Positions 52,303 to 61,348 are shown, counted from the stretch's first letter. The stretch is 64,000 nucleotides of DNA from Exiguobacterium aurantiacum DSM 6208 (GCF_000702585.1 NZ_JNIQ01000001.1:1865001-1929000), one strand, 5' to 3'. Notes: a model not told the origin generated them from the sequence alone. Numbers and translations are program-made.

Positions 52303-53003
52303 CTTTTCCAACGCCTCCGATACAAGAGATAACCGAGCGGGAGACCCGCCAACAACGCGAGGCCAAGCATGCGATACGATGTTGACTCTGTCGTCTGAGC
52401 CTTCCCCGCCCCACCCACGAGACCATCCTCCGCGGAACCTTGAACGTTTGAACGTGTCTCGACCAAGAGTTTCTGATACATCTCGATTGCAATCGTGTCT
52501 CCATCGATGAACCGTTTCGCATCGGTCGTCAAGGTCGTCAACGTCTCCCCGTCATAGTCAAACCAGGCGTTCTCGCGCGCGGAATGGACCAATGTACCGG
52601 ACACATCAGCTAAGGCAATGGCCAACTCGTCGCCATACCCGAGCGTGGAGAAGGCAAAGACGCCTGGCTCTTGCTCGTACGTACCGATGACGTTTCTTGC
52701 TTCTCCGTCCTGTAGGACAGCCGAGACGTATTCTTTGCTTGAGACGAACGTACAGGCGTCATCTGGCGAATAACAGGATTGTGCGGCCATCATCACTTCG
52801 TGCAGCGGACCGAACGAGATGGTGCGACTTTCCGTCAAGTGATAGTTACTCGGGTCGTCTCCTTCGATATGGTCGAGGACGATCGACTCGAAATGTGTTT
52901 CAGCAAATTGTTCTGCTGACCGTTCTGTCGGCGCGGCAATGGCTGACGTCGTACCGAGCGTGAAGAGCCCGGCTAAAGTGAATGTCGTGAGGTGGCGGAA
53001 CAT
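52299..53003 (-). CDS. Secreted or membrane-anchored protein of MoxR-DUF58 module 2
   Basis: A 234-residue protein with signal peptide (about residues 1-23, ending SAIAA) and a C-terminal membrane anchor LGLALLAGLPLGYLLYRRRW, so its bulk is extracytoplasmic. Two cysteines (SCYSPDDACTF) may form a disulfide. Weak resemblance to TPM-type proteins in layout only; no family assigned. AAAGGAGT precedes the ATG. It lies between DUF58 and the barstar-domain gene in the operon. Confidence 0.7.
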   Translation of the reverse strand: MFRHLTTFTLAGLFTLGTTSAIAAPTERSAEQFAETHFESIVLDHIEGDDPSNYHLTESRTISFGPLHEVMMAAQSCYSPDDACTFVSSKEYVSAVLQDGEARNVIGTYEQEPGVFAFSTLGYGDELAIALADVSGTLVHSARENAWFDYDGETLTTLTTDAKRFIDGDTIAIEMYQKLLVETRSNVQGSAEDGLVGGAGKAQTTESTSYRMLGLALLAGLPLGYLLYRRRWKR

Positions 53004-53016
53004 GTCTTTACTCCTT

Positions 53017-54084
53017 TCAACCGACAGCGATTCGGTTCATCAGTGACGCGTCAATCCGAATCACTTCCGCATGCGGATGCTTCTGTCGATCGATAATTTG
53101 ATTGAACCGTTTCGAAGCGACAAATCGATCGGATTCATAAATCCATGCCAAACGTACGAGGGCGAGGCGTAATTGCTTACGACCGTCACTCATCCGCAGA
53201 TGGTCAATCTGATTATCGGCGTCTAGCCGATTGATGAACAGCTCGACTTTACAGTCTTCATTCAATAAATAGGACACGAGATAAGCGGCTTGTTGAATCA
53301 ACTCTTCGTAACGCGCGTGGAGGCCATTCCCGAGCGGACCGCTCAAGTCGAGTGCGAGTGTGAACGTATCGAGGTTTTGGCGTTGAAACACTTTCGCCTG
53401 CAGCTTCCCTGTCTTCGCTGTCGCGACCCAGTCGATTTGTTTGACCGGCTCTTGCTCATACCGTTTTGTACTTTGCATCATCAACGGGTCATTGAGCGGC
53501 GAATGTTTGACGAGTCGGTCCCCCATCCGGACGAGGCGTGAGTCGAATCGGTTCTGTTTCGTGATGCACGGGAGGATAATCCAGGACGGCAGTGTAAAAC
53601 CGGTGACGAAGATGGTGCCGAGCCAAAACGGGAGCTTGAACTGAAGGGTGCATTCATCGATTTGGACGGGACCGCGTTGCTTCGCGTGGATTGGAAGCAA
53701 ATAGGTCGATTCATGACGAAGTTGTAAGGTGTGCACGGACTGATCTTCGTCAAACATCAAGCCGCGTCCCGTCACCAAGCGGACCGAAGTCGGGATCCCG
53801 AGCGTTTCAAGTCGCTCGATGCCTGTCACGTCCATCTTGAGCGAGACGCAATCATTCACGAACAACAACTGCTCCTTTTGATGAAACGACAAGCCTGTCG
53901 CCTCAACGATTTGTTTCGTCAGCCATTTCCGTGCGAGCATCAGCCCCAGAATCACGCCAGCCACGTAAGCAAACGGCCAGACGTATGGGAACCAAACGAA
54001 GAAGACGAGTATCCCTATATAGGCTGGCCAAAGCTTTTCATCTAAAAGGGACGGAGTACTGACTTCGACCTGTCGCATCCTCAC
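53017..54084 (-). CDS. DUF58 domain protein (module 2)
   Basis: A 355-residue protein with two N-terminal membrane segments (about residues 20-50) and a C-terminal DUF58 domain: LVKHSPLNDPLMMQSTKRYE, PVKQIDWVATAKTGKLQAKV, then TFTLALDLSGPLGNG, the vWA-like strand. Counterpart of the module 1 protein at 33696. Overlaps the MoxR stop codon by ATGA. Confidence 0.85.
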   Translation of the reverse strand: MRMRQVEVSTPSLLDEKLWPAYIGILVFFVWFPYVWPFAYVAGVILGLMLARKWLTKQIVEATGLSFHQKEQLLFVNDCVSLKMDVTGIERLETLGIPTSVRLVTGRGLMFDEDQSVHTLQLRHESTYLLPIHAKQRGPVQIDECTLQFKLPFWLGTIFVTGFTLPSWIILPCITKQNRFDSRLVRMGDRLVKHSPLNDPLMMQSTKRYEQEPVKQIDWVATAKTGKLQAKVFQRQNLDTFTLALDLSGPLGNGLHARYEELIQQAAYLVSYLLNEDCKVELFINRLDADNQIDHLRMSDGRKQLRLALVRLAWIYESDRFVASKRFNQIIDRQKHPHAEVIRIDASLMNRIAVG

Positions 54085-55004
54085 ACCTTCTCGACCGGGA
54101 CGTCGACGCGCTCCAAGATGTCGGCGAGGACGGCCCGTTTCGTCGACTTCACGTCTCCTTCAAGCGTGAGCGTCAATCGGTGCGCCAACACATGCGTCGC
54201 GACGGCTTGGACATCTTCCGGCGTCACGAAGCGGCGACCCTCGATGTAGGCATACGCCTGAGACGCTCTAACGAGGGCGAGTGTCGCCCTAGGGCTGGCC
54301 CCCACTTCGACGAGCGGATGGTGTCGCGTCTCTTGGATGAGGGCGAGCAAATAAGTCACGACGTCCTCATGGATGCGAACCTCCTCGACTTCGCGCTGTG
54401 CCGCTAAAAACGTCTCGGACGACATGAGGGCATGAACGACGTGCCGTGTCTTCGAAATCGTCTGCAGAATCAACTGCCGCTCCTCGCCTGCCTCGGGATA
54501 GCCGACTTGAAGCGACATCAAGAAGCGGTCGAGTTGTGCGTCCGGCAACGCGAACGTCCCTGCCGACTCGATCGGATTTTGTGTCGCGATGACGAAGAAC
54601 GGTTCCGGCAGTTGATACGTGACCCCACCAATCGACACTTGCCGCTCTTCCATCGCCTCAAGTAACGCCGACTGTGTCCGGGGGACGGCCCGGTTGACTT
54701 CGTCAATCAAAAGGATATTCGTGAAGATTGGGCCCGTCCGATTCTCGAACGCCTGCGTCTGCACGTTGAAGAAGTCAGCCCCGATGATATCACTTGGAAG
54801 CAGGTCGGCCGTGAACTGGATCCGTGTGAACTCGGCCTCGAAGCTCTTTGCGATACTTTTGGCGAGGAGCGTCTTCCCCGTACCTGGGACGTCCTCTAGC
54901 AAGATGTGTCCGTTCGCGAGTAGCGCCGTGCAACAGAGGCGCGTGATGTCAGGTTTTCCGAGATAGATTTGGTCGAGCTGTTCGAGTACGCGTGTGATCG
55001 TCAT
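54081..55004 (-). CDS. MoxR family AAA+ ATPase (module 2)
   Basis: A 307-residue MoxR ATPase with Walker A LEDVPGTGKTLLAKSIAK (about residues 35-52), Walker B ILLIDEVNRAVPRTQSALLE, sensor 1 FVIATQNPIESAGTFALPDA and GASPRATLALVRA late. It is clearly related to the module 1 ATPase but distinct. Second gene of the operon, overlapping the upstream and downstream genes by four bases each. Confidence 0.93.
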   Translation of the reverse strand: MTITRVLEQLDQIYLGKPDITRLCCTALLANGHILLEDVPGTGKTLLAKSIAKSFEAEFTRIQFTADLLPSDIIGADFFNVQTQAFENRTGPIFTNILLIDEVNRAVPRTQSALLEAMEERQVSIGGVTYQLPEPFFVIATQNPIESAGTFALPDAQLDRFLMSLQVGYPEAGEERQLILQTISKTRHVVHALMSSETFLAAQREVEEVRIHEDVVTYLLALIQETRHHPLVEVGASPRATLALVRASQAYAYIEGRRFVTPEDVQAVATHVLAHRLTLTLEGDVKSTKRAVLADILERVDVPVEKV

Positions 55005-55834
55005 AAGGGTGGCTCCTTTTCTAAGCGAAGTAAGTGGGCATCGAGCTGTTGTTTGAACGCTTCTTCTCGTTGTGGCGTGATCTCGACTTGGTCATAACGG
55101 GTCTCTAAATAGCTCAAAAGTGAGGCGTCGAGCCGGATGCGGTTCGCCCAGGCTGACAACGTCTCGAACGGCCGGCGTCGTTGTTGTGACGGGAGCGCTT
55201 GTTCGAATTGAATCAGATGTTGCCGCAACGGGGAATCCGGCAGCGGGTGAATCGAGCGTGGGGACTGCTCGAACCTTTCATTTATGTTTTGCTTTGAGTG
55301 GGGCATTTCCTCTGTCAGAACGAAACCATTCACTTTTTTATTGAGACGCTGTCTGCGCCACAACCATGCGCCAATCAACAGAAGGAGCGCGCTAAGGATG
55401 TATGGGAGCAGGGAAAGGCGATCGGTTTCGTCATTGGATGGTTCCGCATATGACGGAGACAAGTCATCCGAATTTCCTCTCGGTGTGCCACCTTCCTCAT
55501 CCGATGGTCCAACAATGCGCCCACTTCCAGAAGACTTGGACGCAGAATCTTCGTCAGCGCCACCTCCGCACCAACGCTCGGTATCGACCACTTCGATAAT
55601 CCCAAACAACTTTCGCTTGTCGTGACAGTCCGTCACCCAGCTCGTGATAGGACTCCCAGAAATGTCCAATCCTTTGAAGTATGTATACGCGACTTGACCT
55701 GAGAGTGAAATGAGTGCGACAACCAGTAATGAAATCAAAATCGTGGATATAAAAAGGGCTTTGGCCTTTCTCATAGCTCGATTCGTCTGTGAATTTGTTG
55801 ATTCGACTGCATTCGATTTCACTGCTCCCTTCAT
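55001..55834 (-). CDS. Membrane protein heading MoxR-DUF58 module 2
   Basis: A 277-residue protein with two membrane helices (about residues 28-48 and 143-162) separated by an extracytoplasmic Ser/Gly/Glu-rich region with two cysteines (TDCHDKRKLFG, TERWCGGG), and a cytoplasmic tail of DUF4129 type (RRRPFETLSAWANRIRLDAS). Probably the membrane anchor of the complex. The ribosome binding site is weak whichever of the start candidates is used. Overlaps MoxR by four bases. Confidence 0.7.
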   Translation of the reverse strand: MKGAVKSNAVESTNSQTNRAMRKAKALFISTILISLLVVALISLSGQVAYTYFKGLDISGSPITSWVTDCHDKRKLFGIIEVVDTERWCGGGADEDSASKSSGSGRIVGPSDEEGGTPRGNSDDLSPSYAEPSNDETDRLSLLPYILSALLLLIGAWLWRRQRLNKKVNGFVLTEEMPHSKQNINERFEQSPRSIHPLPDSPLRQHLIQFEQALPSQQRRRPFETLSAWANRIRLDASLLSYLETRYDQVEITPQREEAFKQQLDAHLLRLEKEPPL

Positions 55835-55922
55835 TCATCGATTCCATTTAACCCTTATTATGGAAAATGGATTTGAAAGGATTATAGCATAGGGTTTGAT
55901 CGAATATTCAGTTTTTTTATAA

Positions 55923-55951
55923 AAAAGTTGCCCGTTTATCGAACGAGCAAC
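55923..55951 (-). terminator. Terminator of the DUF3916 unit
   Basis: GTTGCTCG / CGGGCAAC stem with TTTTTT after it on the minus strand, overlapping the last codons of the pseudogene. Confidence 0.8.
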
Positions 55952-56427
55952 CATACTTCCCCGTTATGTGTGTCATCCTCGTCTTGAATCCGCTCATGAA
56001 ACCGATGTACCTCGGCATCCGCTGAAAGGTTGAACCGTTGTAGGCACATAGAGTCGATAGGCAAGCGCGTCCACGTCTGCTCAGACGTATCGCGTTCCAT
56101 GAACGCCTTCAGTCGTGCGTCGCTCTCGAATACGATAAGTTCGGACTGCTAGAGCGTCGGCAGGTCAATCAAGACGACGACCCGGCAACTCTCCTGTTCT
56201 CGGAGGCGCACAAGCTGAGTTCCCCCTTCTAGCATCGTCTCGATGACGGCACGCTGAATCTCGCTGTTCTTCTCAATCGATAGTAAGAACGATTGATCGA
56301 TTGGAATTTTGCTATGCCAATATCCGTCATGGAACGTCGTCGGGAACGAATGGGTCTGTTCTGCGATATCCAACCGCAACCGTTTCAACCTTCGTCTGAC
56401 ACCTCGTACTTTCGTTTTTCTCTTCAC
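55936..56427 (-). pseudogene. DUF3916 gene interrupted by an in-frame amber codon
   Basis: From ATG 56427: KVRGVRRRLKRLRLDIAEQT, SFPTTFHDGYWHSKIPIDQS and CRVVVLIDLPTL, matching DUF3916 proteins, then TAG (56149-56151). The frame stays open past it: QSELIVFESDARLKAFMERD to EVWLLVR and TAA at 55936. In the family the interrupted position is usually a tryptophan (IDLPSLWNSQ-type), so TGG to TAG is the simplest change. Full length would be about 163 residues. The ATG overlaps the upstream DinB gene's stop, so it is third-to-last in an operon. Confidence 0.8.
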
Positions 56428-56912
56428 GGTTTCATCCCTATAACCCGGTCGACTTGCTGCTGATGGTGGCGGTCATGTTCGATGAACTCGGTGACGATAT
56501 AGGCAAGTGTGTACGGAACACCTTGGTGCGGGCAATGGGTCGCCCCGTTTGCCGTCGTGTGCATCGTCATCGTCTCGTGACGAAGTGACGTCAGCCCTTC
56601 TATCAGTGAACTTCGACTCGCTTTGGCGAACGTGAGCACCTTTTCTCCAGAGAGACGTTTCGCTTTTTGGGTCGCGCGCGCGTTAAACGAATCGAACTCG
56701 GGGAAGATCATCCCTTCCCCGTTCTTGACGGCCGGGATGATGACGTTCAACAGATGGTTGTCCCAATGGGCGATGTGCAGGATGATTGCTTTGATTGACC
56801 ATTTGTCGGTCGCGATCGTTTTCTCCCACGCCGATTCATCCAATTCCGTTAGCGTGTTTAGCCATGCGGTATAGGATGCAAACTCGTCGATGACGTTTGA
56901 AGTGTTAGTCAT
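56424..56912 (-). CDS. DinB family protein
   Basis: A 162-residue DinB/YfiT-like four-helix protein. Metal ligands are probably the His in IILHIAHWDNHLL (about residue 45-57) and the two in IEHDRHHQQQVDR (about 145-157). Members are often metal-dependent thiol transferases or stress proteins. AAGGAGGACAC precedes ATG 56912. Unlike the remnant at 27107 this copy is intact. Confidence 0.88.
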   Translation of the reverse strand: MTNTSNVIDEFASYTAWLNTLTELDESAWEKTIATDKWSIKAIILHIAHWDNHLLNVIIPAVKNGEGMIFPEFDSFNARATQKAKRLSGEKVLTFAKASRSSLIEGLTSLRHETMTMHTTANGATHCPHQGVPYTLAYIVTEFIEHDRHHQQQVDRVIGMKP

Positions 56913-56966
56913 GAAAGTGTCCTCCTTGGTTTATAAAGTAAAGAATCCGCTCATATTCGATCTCAT

Positions 56967-57464
56967 CTATTCCGTTTCATATAACCCTTCCGTACGATTA
57001 TATTCCTCTAAACTTCGCCAATCGGGGAATGTTTGACGGAATCGCTCGCTTACGTCCCCAACTTGGCTCAGCATTAAAACAAATGTTGAGTCCCAAAAGA
57101 TTAATTCACACATAGCATCCGGATGCTGAACACGGGGTGACTCGATCCATAGATCACTATTCCCGTCTGCGAACGGATGGACGATTAGATCGTTTAACTT
57201 GATGGACGTCTTTCGTTCAAACGCCGTGAATACTCCCCAAATGACGTATAGGTTTGTGTGTTGGACAAGTTCGAGTAGACGTTCACCTTTTATCCAGTAG
57301 GCCGCTCCCTCCTCAAGTTCTTGAATCTCTTCGAAATACTTCAACGAGTCATTTGAGATTACGGCGTCGAGGTCCGTCACCAACCAATTATAGTTGGCGA
57401 TTTGTAAACGGAGAGCATCCATGACTTCTTGAATGGAAACGAATCGCTCGATAATCGTATTCAT
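56967..57464 (-). CDS. Hypothetical protein
   Basis: A 165-residue acidic soluble protein rich in Trp and Phe (YNWLVTDLDAVISNDSLKYF, LYVIWGVFTAFERKTSIKLN, MCELIFWDSTFVLMLSQVGD). Style resembles immunity proteins, but I assign no family. Overlaps the upstream DUF2332 gene by four bases. Confidence 0.65.
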   Translation of the reverse strand: MNTIIERFVSIQEVMDALRLQIANYNWLVTDLDAVISNDSLKYFEEIQELEEGAAYWIKGERLLELVQHTNLYVIWGVFTAFERKTSIKLNDLIVHPFADGNSDLWIESPRVQHPDAMCELIFWDSTFVLMLSQVGDVSERFRQTFPDWRSLEEYNRTEGLYETE

Positions 57465-58537
57465 GTCAATACAGCCTCATCTTTTAACAACCATCTGAAC
57501 CATCTGCCGTGCCCGTCCGTCTCAGCAATCGTCTGCTCTCGTTTGATACCGTTCACGTATTCGTCCAGATGCAAGTCTTTGTCTTGGATATTATTGTAGA
57601 GATGAAAAACGTCTCTCGTTTGGCCGATCTCTTCGACCACGTTCAATAAGTGTTTTTTCATGTCAATCGTCATCTGGTTGGCCACGTGCGTGTGGAAGAT
57701 GCATAAGGTGCTTCCTTCTGGAATATTCCCGACAAGACCGCTCAATCGACTGATCCCATCGCCTTCGATGAAGTCAATCGGTTGCTCGCCGATATAACTA
57801 GAAGCGCGCTCGAACATCTCTAAACGTTCCTCATGCTCTGGCCAAATCAACGACTTGAGCCATAACCGCTCTGCTTCATTCTCTAAATCAACGATGTTCA
57901 AATCAAGTCCGATACGTGCTGCGACCGGGGCGGGTAATGGTGAGAGCGGCGGTGTCAGCTCCCCGACGAGTTCTGAACGGATATGTAACCGTGACTGCAC
58001 ATCTCCGAACACTTCCTCTTTCCCATAGGAATACGCATACTGGTCCCACAACAGTTGTAAGCCGGCACTCGTCCCAATCTCAATCAATGCCAGTGGTTTT
58101 CTCGTTTTATGATGAATGTAGCCAAAAGCGGGATACAAGTAAGCACACCTTCGGACTTCGTTCGTCTGAACGGGTTTCGAACTTAAGATAGACTCGATCT
58201 CATTTCGATACGTGAGACAAAACGATTTGAACGACTCGAACGATTCGGTTACGGGCTTAGCGTCGCGAACCATACTCGGGTAGTAGTCTGTTAGCGGGTG
58301 GTCGTACCCTTGCATCAGCAAGTAATGGACCGCACCGAACAATAAGTTCGGGACCGGTTGGCCTTCCTTCACCACGCTACCGATTTTAAGCAACTCGTCG
58401 TCCTTTGAAATATATAGCGATAACGATTCATAAAGCGGGCTCGAGTCCCGGCATTCTCTCTCGGCAAACGTCACAAACTTTTGAGACAAATCAGATATCG
58501 TCAAGTCAAATCCTCTCCTCACACGTGTTTCATGCAT
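57461..58537 (-). CDS. DUF2332 family protein
   Basis: A 358-residue protein of the DUF2332 family: SPLYESLSLYISKDDELLKI, PVPNLLFGAVHYLLMQGYDH, then LALIEIGTSAGLQLLWDQYA (a possible nucleotide or SAM-binding glycine loop) and STLCIFHTHVANQM. Function unknown. The start may be ATG 58537 or a downstream TTG preceded by GAGGAG. IS30 copy 2 ends 43 bases upstream, so its original promoter was probably displaced. Confidence 0.83.
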   Translation of the reverse strand: MHETRVRRGFDLTISDLSQKFVTFAERECRDSSPLYESLSLYISKDDELLKIGSVVKEGQPVPNLLFGAVHYLLMQGYDHPLTDYYPSMVRDAKPVTESFESFKSFCLTYRNEIESILSSKPVQTNEVRRCAYLYPAFGYIHHKTRKPLALIEIGTSAGLQLLWDQYAYSYGKEEVFGDVQSRLHIRSELVGELTPPLSPLPAPVAARIGLDLNIVDLENEAERLWLKSLIWPEHEERLEMFERASSYIGEQPIDFIEGDGISRLSGLVGNIPEGSTLCIFHTHVANQMTIDMKKHLLNVVEEIGQTRDVFHLYNNIQDKDLHLDEYVNGIKREQTIAETDGHGRWFRWLLKDEAVLT

Positions 58538-58575
58538 ACTACTTTCCGTTTAAGTCAGGAGACTCCTTTTTATCC

Positions 58576-59640
58576 ATACGACGGTTTGTCAAATTAAGCG
58601 CAACACTTCCTCCGTGAAGGCCTCGTGTGCGGTCTTCCAGCCCAGGCATTTGCGTGGGCGGCCGTTGATCTTGGCGAGCGCGTCCACGATCTCTCCCTGG
58701 CCGACCGTCGCGAAGTCCGATCCTTTCGGGAAGAACTCGCGCAGGAGGCCGTTGGCGTTCTCGTTGCTGCCGCGCTGCCACGACGAGTACGGGTCGGCGA
58801 AATACATCGGCACGCCGAGTGTCGCCCGGACGCGCTCGTGACAGCTGAACTCCTTGCCCCGGTCCGTCGTCGCCGTCTTGAACGTGCCCGCTGGGAAGGC
58901 CGCGTGGACCGTGTGGATCGCCTCCTCCATCGAGGCCGCGCTGCGGTCGGTGATCGGCAGGGCGATGTAGAACCGGCTCTTCCGCTCGATGAACGTCGCG
59001 ACGCACGCCCTCGACTTCCCACGCCCGGAGACGACGGTGTCGAGCTCCCAGTGGCCGAATGTCTCGCGTGTGCGCACCTCTCTCGGACGTTTGGCGATGG
59101 ACAGACCGATGTTGAACCGACCACGTGTCTCCATCGGTTTCTGGCGCTTGCCCTTTTGGCGGAGCACGGTCACCGGCACGTCGATCAGCCCCGAATAGAT
59201 CCAACGATAGATGGTCGAGAAGGCGATTTTCCCGTCGAAGAGACGACCCACGATCTGTTCCGGGGACCAGGTCGCCCGCAGCTTCTCGATGATCGTCCGG
59301 CGCATCATGTCGTCGAGCTTCGTCTTGGCGCCGCAGTTTCGCTTCGCCTTGGCGTAGCGCTCCTGTGCGCGTTCGGCCGTGTAGCCGGGGTTCCTTCTGA
59401 TCTCCCGCGAGACGGTCGAGGGCTGTCGCCCGAGCCGTCTCGCGATGGACCGTACGGACATCCCGAGCTCCAGGTAGGTCTCTATTTTCACGCGTTCCGC
59501 TGTGGTAAGATGGGTGTAGCTCATAGCGATTCCTCCGTCTGAATGTGTGTTGTGGTGACTTCATTCTACACGAGGCCGTCGCTATGGGCTTTTTTGCGTT
59601 CACGTTCAGGTGTTGCACTTAATTTTATAATTCATCATAC
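58576..59640 (-). mobile_element. IS30-family insertion sequence, copy 2, with 4-bp target duplication
   Basis: The element is 58580-59636 (1057 bp), bounded by ATAC duplications at 58576-58579 and 59637-59640. End sequences are the same as in copy 1. It inserted directly after the T-run of the purine permease terminator and upstream of the DUF2332 operon, with its transposase reading towards that operon. Confidence 0.93.
58589..59524 (-). CDS. IS30 family transposase, copy 2
   Basis: A 311-residue, apparently intact transposase with the same HTH and DDE features as copy 1. It differs in ELGMSVRSIARRL, AKRNCGAKTKLDD and the patch SIAKRPREVRTRETF. These clustered differences show the two copies are not recent daughters of one another. 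ATG 59524 has GGAGGAATCGCT upstream. Confidence 0.95.
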   Translation of the reverse strand: MSYTHLTTAERVKIETYLELGMSVRSIARRLGRQPSTVSREIRRNPGYTAERAQERYAKAKRNCGAKTKLDDMMRRTIIEKLRATWSPEQIVGRLFDGKIAFSTIYRWIYSGLIDVPVTVLRQKGKRQKPMETRGRFNIGLSIAKRPREVRTRETFGHWELDTVVSGRGKSRACVATFIERKSRFYIALPITDRSAASMEEAIHTVHAAFPAGTFKTATTDRGKEFSCHERVRATLGVPMYFADPYSSWQRGSNENANGLLREFFPKGSDFATVGQGEIVDALAKINGRPRKCLGWKTAHEAFTEEVLRLI

Positions 59641-59670
59641 AAAAAAACGGCACCGTATACACGGTACCGC
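59641..59670 (-). terminator. Terminator of the NCS2 permease gene
   Basis: Minus strand CGGTACCG / CGGTGCCG stem with TGTATA loop and T7; IS30 copy 2 begins right after it. Confidence 0.85.
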
Positions 59671-59676
59671 CCTATC

Positions 59677-60939
59677 TTACAGCCAGACTGGTAAAGAAAA
59701 GAAAACGAGGAACAAGACGGTCAAGACACCGACGACCGGACTGAGCGACCGATAGCCCTTCTTGAACAAGACGATCATCGTATAGGCGATGAAGCCGAGC
59801 CCGATGCCATCGACGATGGAATACGTGAACGGGATCATGATGATGACGAGAATCGCCGGGAAGGCATGCTCCCAATTGTCGAGCGGGAGATGCTTCACGT
59901 TCTGGAACATCATCATGCCGATGATGATCAATACTGGCGCAATTGCCGTAACCGGAATGATCGCGAACAGCGGCAACAACAAGAGCGAGACGACATATAG
60001 GCCTGACGTGACGAACGAGGCGATGCCGCCCCGTGCCCCGACCGAGATGCCGGCCGCGACCTCGACCGTCGAGACGGTCGGGCTCGAGCCAAATAAGGCA
60101 CCCGCCATCGTCGACAATCCTTGTGCGACGAGCCCTTTCGGAGCGTCCGCATCTTTGCCGATCGCGCGTGTCTGATTCTGGATCAAGCTGATGTTTTCAA
60201 TCAGCAAGACGAGCGTCAACACGCCGACGGCGACGAGGAAGAGCGGCGACATCGATTCGGTGAACGAGACGCTCCCGAACACGGTGCCGAACGACTCGAA
60301 GAACGGTGTGAGCGCGAACTCACCGGTCCAGTCGAGCGTGCCCATGACGGCGCTCAAGCCGACACCGAACGCGATCGTCCAAAGGAAACTGCTCGGTCCC
60401 ATCTTCAAGAAGAGCAGAATGGCGACGAAGAGCGTCAGGAACGCGACCTGCACCGGCCGTTCTCCGAGATCTCCGATGTGAAGCAGTGCCCCACCGCCGC
60501 CCGAGACGATCCCCGCCGCCTCGAGCCCGATCAAGATGAGGAACAGGCCGAGACCGACCGTCAATCCGTCATGAATGATCGGCGGGAACGCGTTCGCGAG
60601 TTTCCTCGCCACCTTCGTCACGGTCAGCAAGACGACGAGCGCCCCCGAGACGAGCGAGACGGCGAGCGCGCCTTGCCAGCTTAGACCCATCTGCAGGACG
60701 AGCGTGTACGTGAACAACGCGTTAATGCCCATCCCTGGTAACAGCAGCAGTGGCAAGTTGAAGAGCCCAGCGATGAACGTTCCGATGATGCTTGTCAAAA
60801 TCGCTCCGACGAGCGCTCCCTCGAACGGGAGTCCGGCTTGTGTCAAGATTGCCGCGTGCACGGCCGGGATGTATGCTGTCGCCAGAAAGTTCAGCACGCC
60901 CCCGTATGTTTCTGTTTTCCATTCTGTTTGTTTTGCCAT
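59677..60939 (-). CDS. NCS2 family purine permease (PbuG/AzgA-like)
   Basis: A 420-residue permease with 12 or more hydrophobic segments. AzgA-type signatures are KTETYGGVLNFLATAYIPAV at the start, LLLPGMGINALFTYTLVLQM, GLSTMAGALFGSSPTVSTVE and AAGISVGARGG. Members import hypoxanthine, guanine or adenine with protons. ATG 60939 follows AAAGGATTGATTCC. The leader is only about 50 bases, too short for a purine riboswitch. Confidence 0.92.
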   Translation of the reverse strand: MAKQTEWKTETYGGVLNFLATAYIPAVHAAILTQAGLPFEGALVGAILTSIIGTFIAGLFNLPLLLLPGMGINALFTYTLVLQMGLSWQGALAVSLVSGALVVLLTVTKVARKLANAFPPIIHDGLTVGLGLFLILIGLEAAGIVSGGGGALLHIGDLGERPVQVAFLTLFVAILLFLKMGPSSFLWTIAFGVGLSAVMGTLDWTGEFALTPFFESFGTVFGSVSFTESMSPLFLVAVGVLTLVLLIENISLIQNQTRAIGKDADAPKGLVAQGLSTMAGALFGSSPTVSTVEVAAGISVGARGGIASFVTSGLYVVSLLLLPLFAIIPVTAIAPVLIIIGMMMFQNVKHLPLDNWEHAFPAILVIIMIPFTYSIVDGIGLGFIAYTMIVLFKKGYRSLSPVVGVLTVLFLVFFSLPVWL

Positions 60940-60997
60940 AGGAATCAATCCTTTATTGGCACCCTCACCCACCCATGTGGTTATACACACGAGGTTG

Positions 60998-61027
60998 ATT
61001 ATATCCTGTCTGACTTCTGACATGCAA
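60998..61027 (-). promoter_or_regulatory. Promoter of the purine permease gene
   Basis: Minus strand TTGCAT (61022-61027), 18 bases, TATAAT (60998-61003). Confidence 0.65.
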
Positions 61028-61145
61028 GCGAATGTTGACTCAATTCCATCTTTCGACCCACTCGTGAGACCTGCTCCGTCTAAAGCTTCATTTTATAAAA
61101 CAAGAACAAACGTTCCTGTTTTTAGCATCTTTTTTGAAGAGAATC

Positions 61146-61154
61146 TGCTATAAT
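61146..61154 (+). promoter_or_regulatory. Extended -10 promoter of the toxin-like mRNA
   Basis: TGCTATAAT (TG-N-TATAAT) about 70 bases before the toxin start codon. Confidence 0.6.
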
Positions 61155-61216
61155 GAAGGAGCAGGTTAACGCAGCAATAGTGGGGTCAGCCGCCAAGTCC
61201 ACAATGGAGGAAGGCG

Positions 61217-61348
61217 GTGGTGCGGATGGAACAGCTATGGACCTGGGTCGGTGATTACGTAATCCTCCCGATCCTCGCTCCGATTATCGTTCACTTGGTA
61301 ATCCACCAAACATCCGATCGTGCAACGTCTGAACGCACAAAAAAATGA
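61217..61348 (+). CDS. Putative type I toxin, 43-residue membrane peptide
   Basis: A short ORF from GTG 61217: MVRMEQLWTWVGDYVILPIL, then APIIVHLVIHQTSDRATSER and TKK. One membrane helix (about residues 13-32) with a charged, polar tail, the layout of Fst/TxpA-like type I toxins. GGAGG (61206-61210) lies six bases upstream of the GTG; an internal ATG (61226) is too far. The 5' leader (CCACAATGG, 61199-61207) is complementary to CCATTGTGG in the 3' region (61391-61399), which could mask the ribosome binding site. Toxicity is inferred from architecture only. Confidence 0.6.
   Translation: MVRMEQLWTWVGDYVILPILAPIIVHLVIHQTSDRATSERTKK

Noticed and set aside
58539-59618. 359-codon frame across IS30 copy 2
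   Set aside because: Out of frame with the transposase; Arg-rich shadow translation.
60940-61030. Purine riboswitch ahead of the NCS2 permease
   Set aside because: The leader is only about 50 bases and lacks the conserved loop sequences of the purine aptamer.
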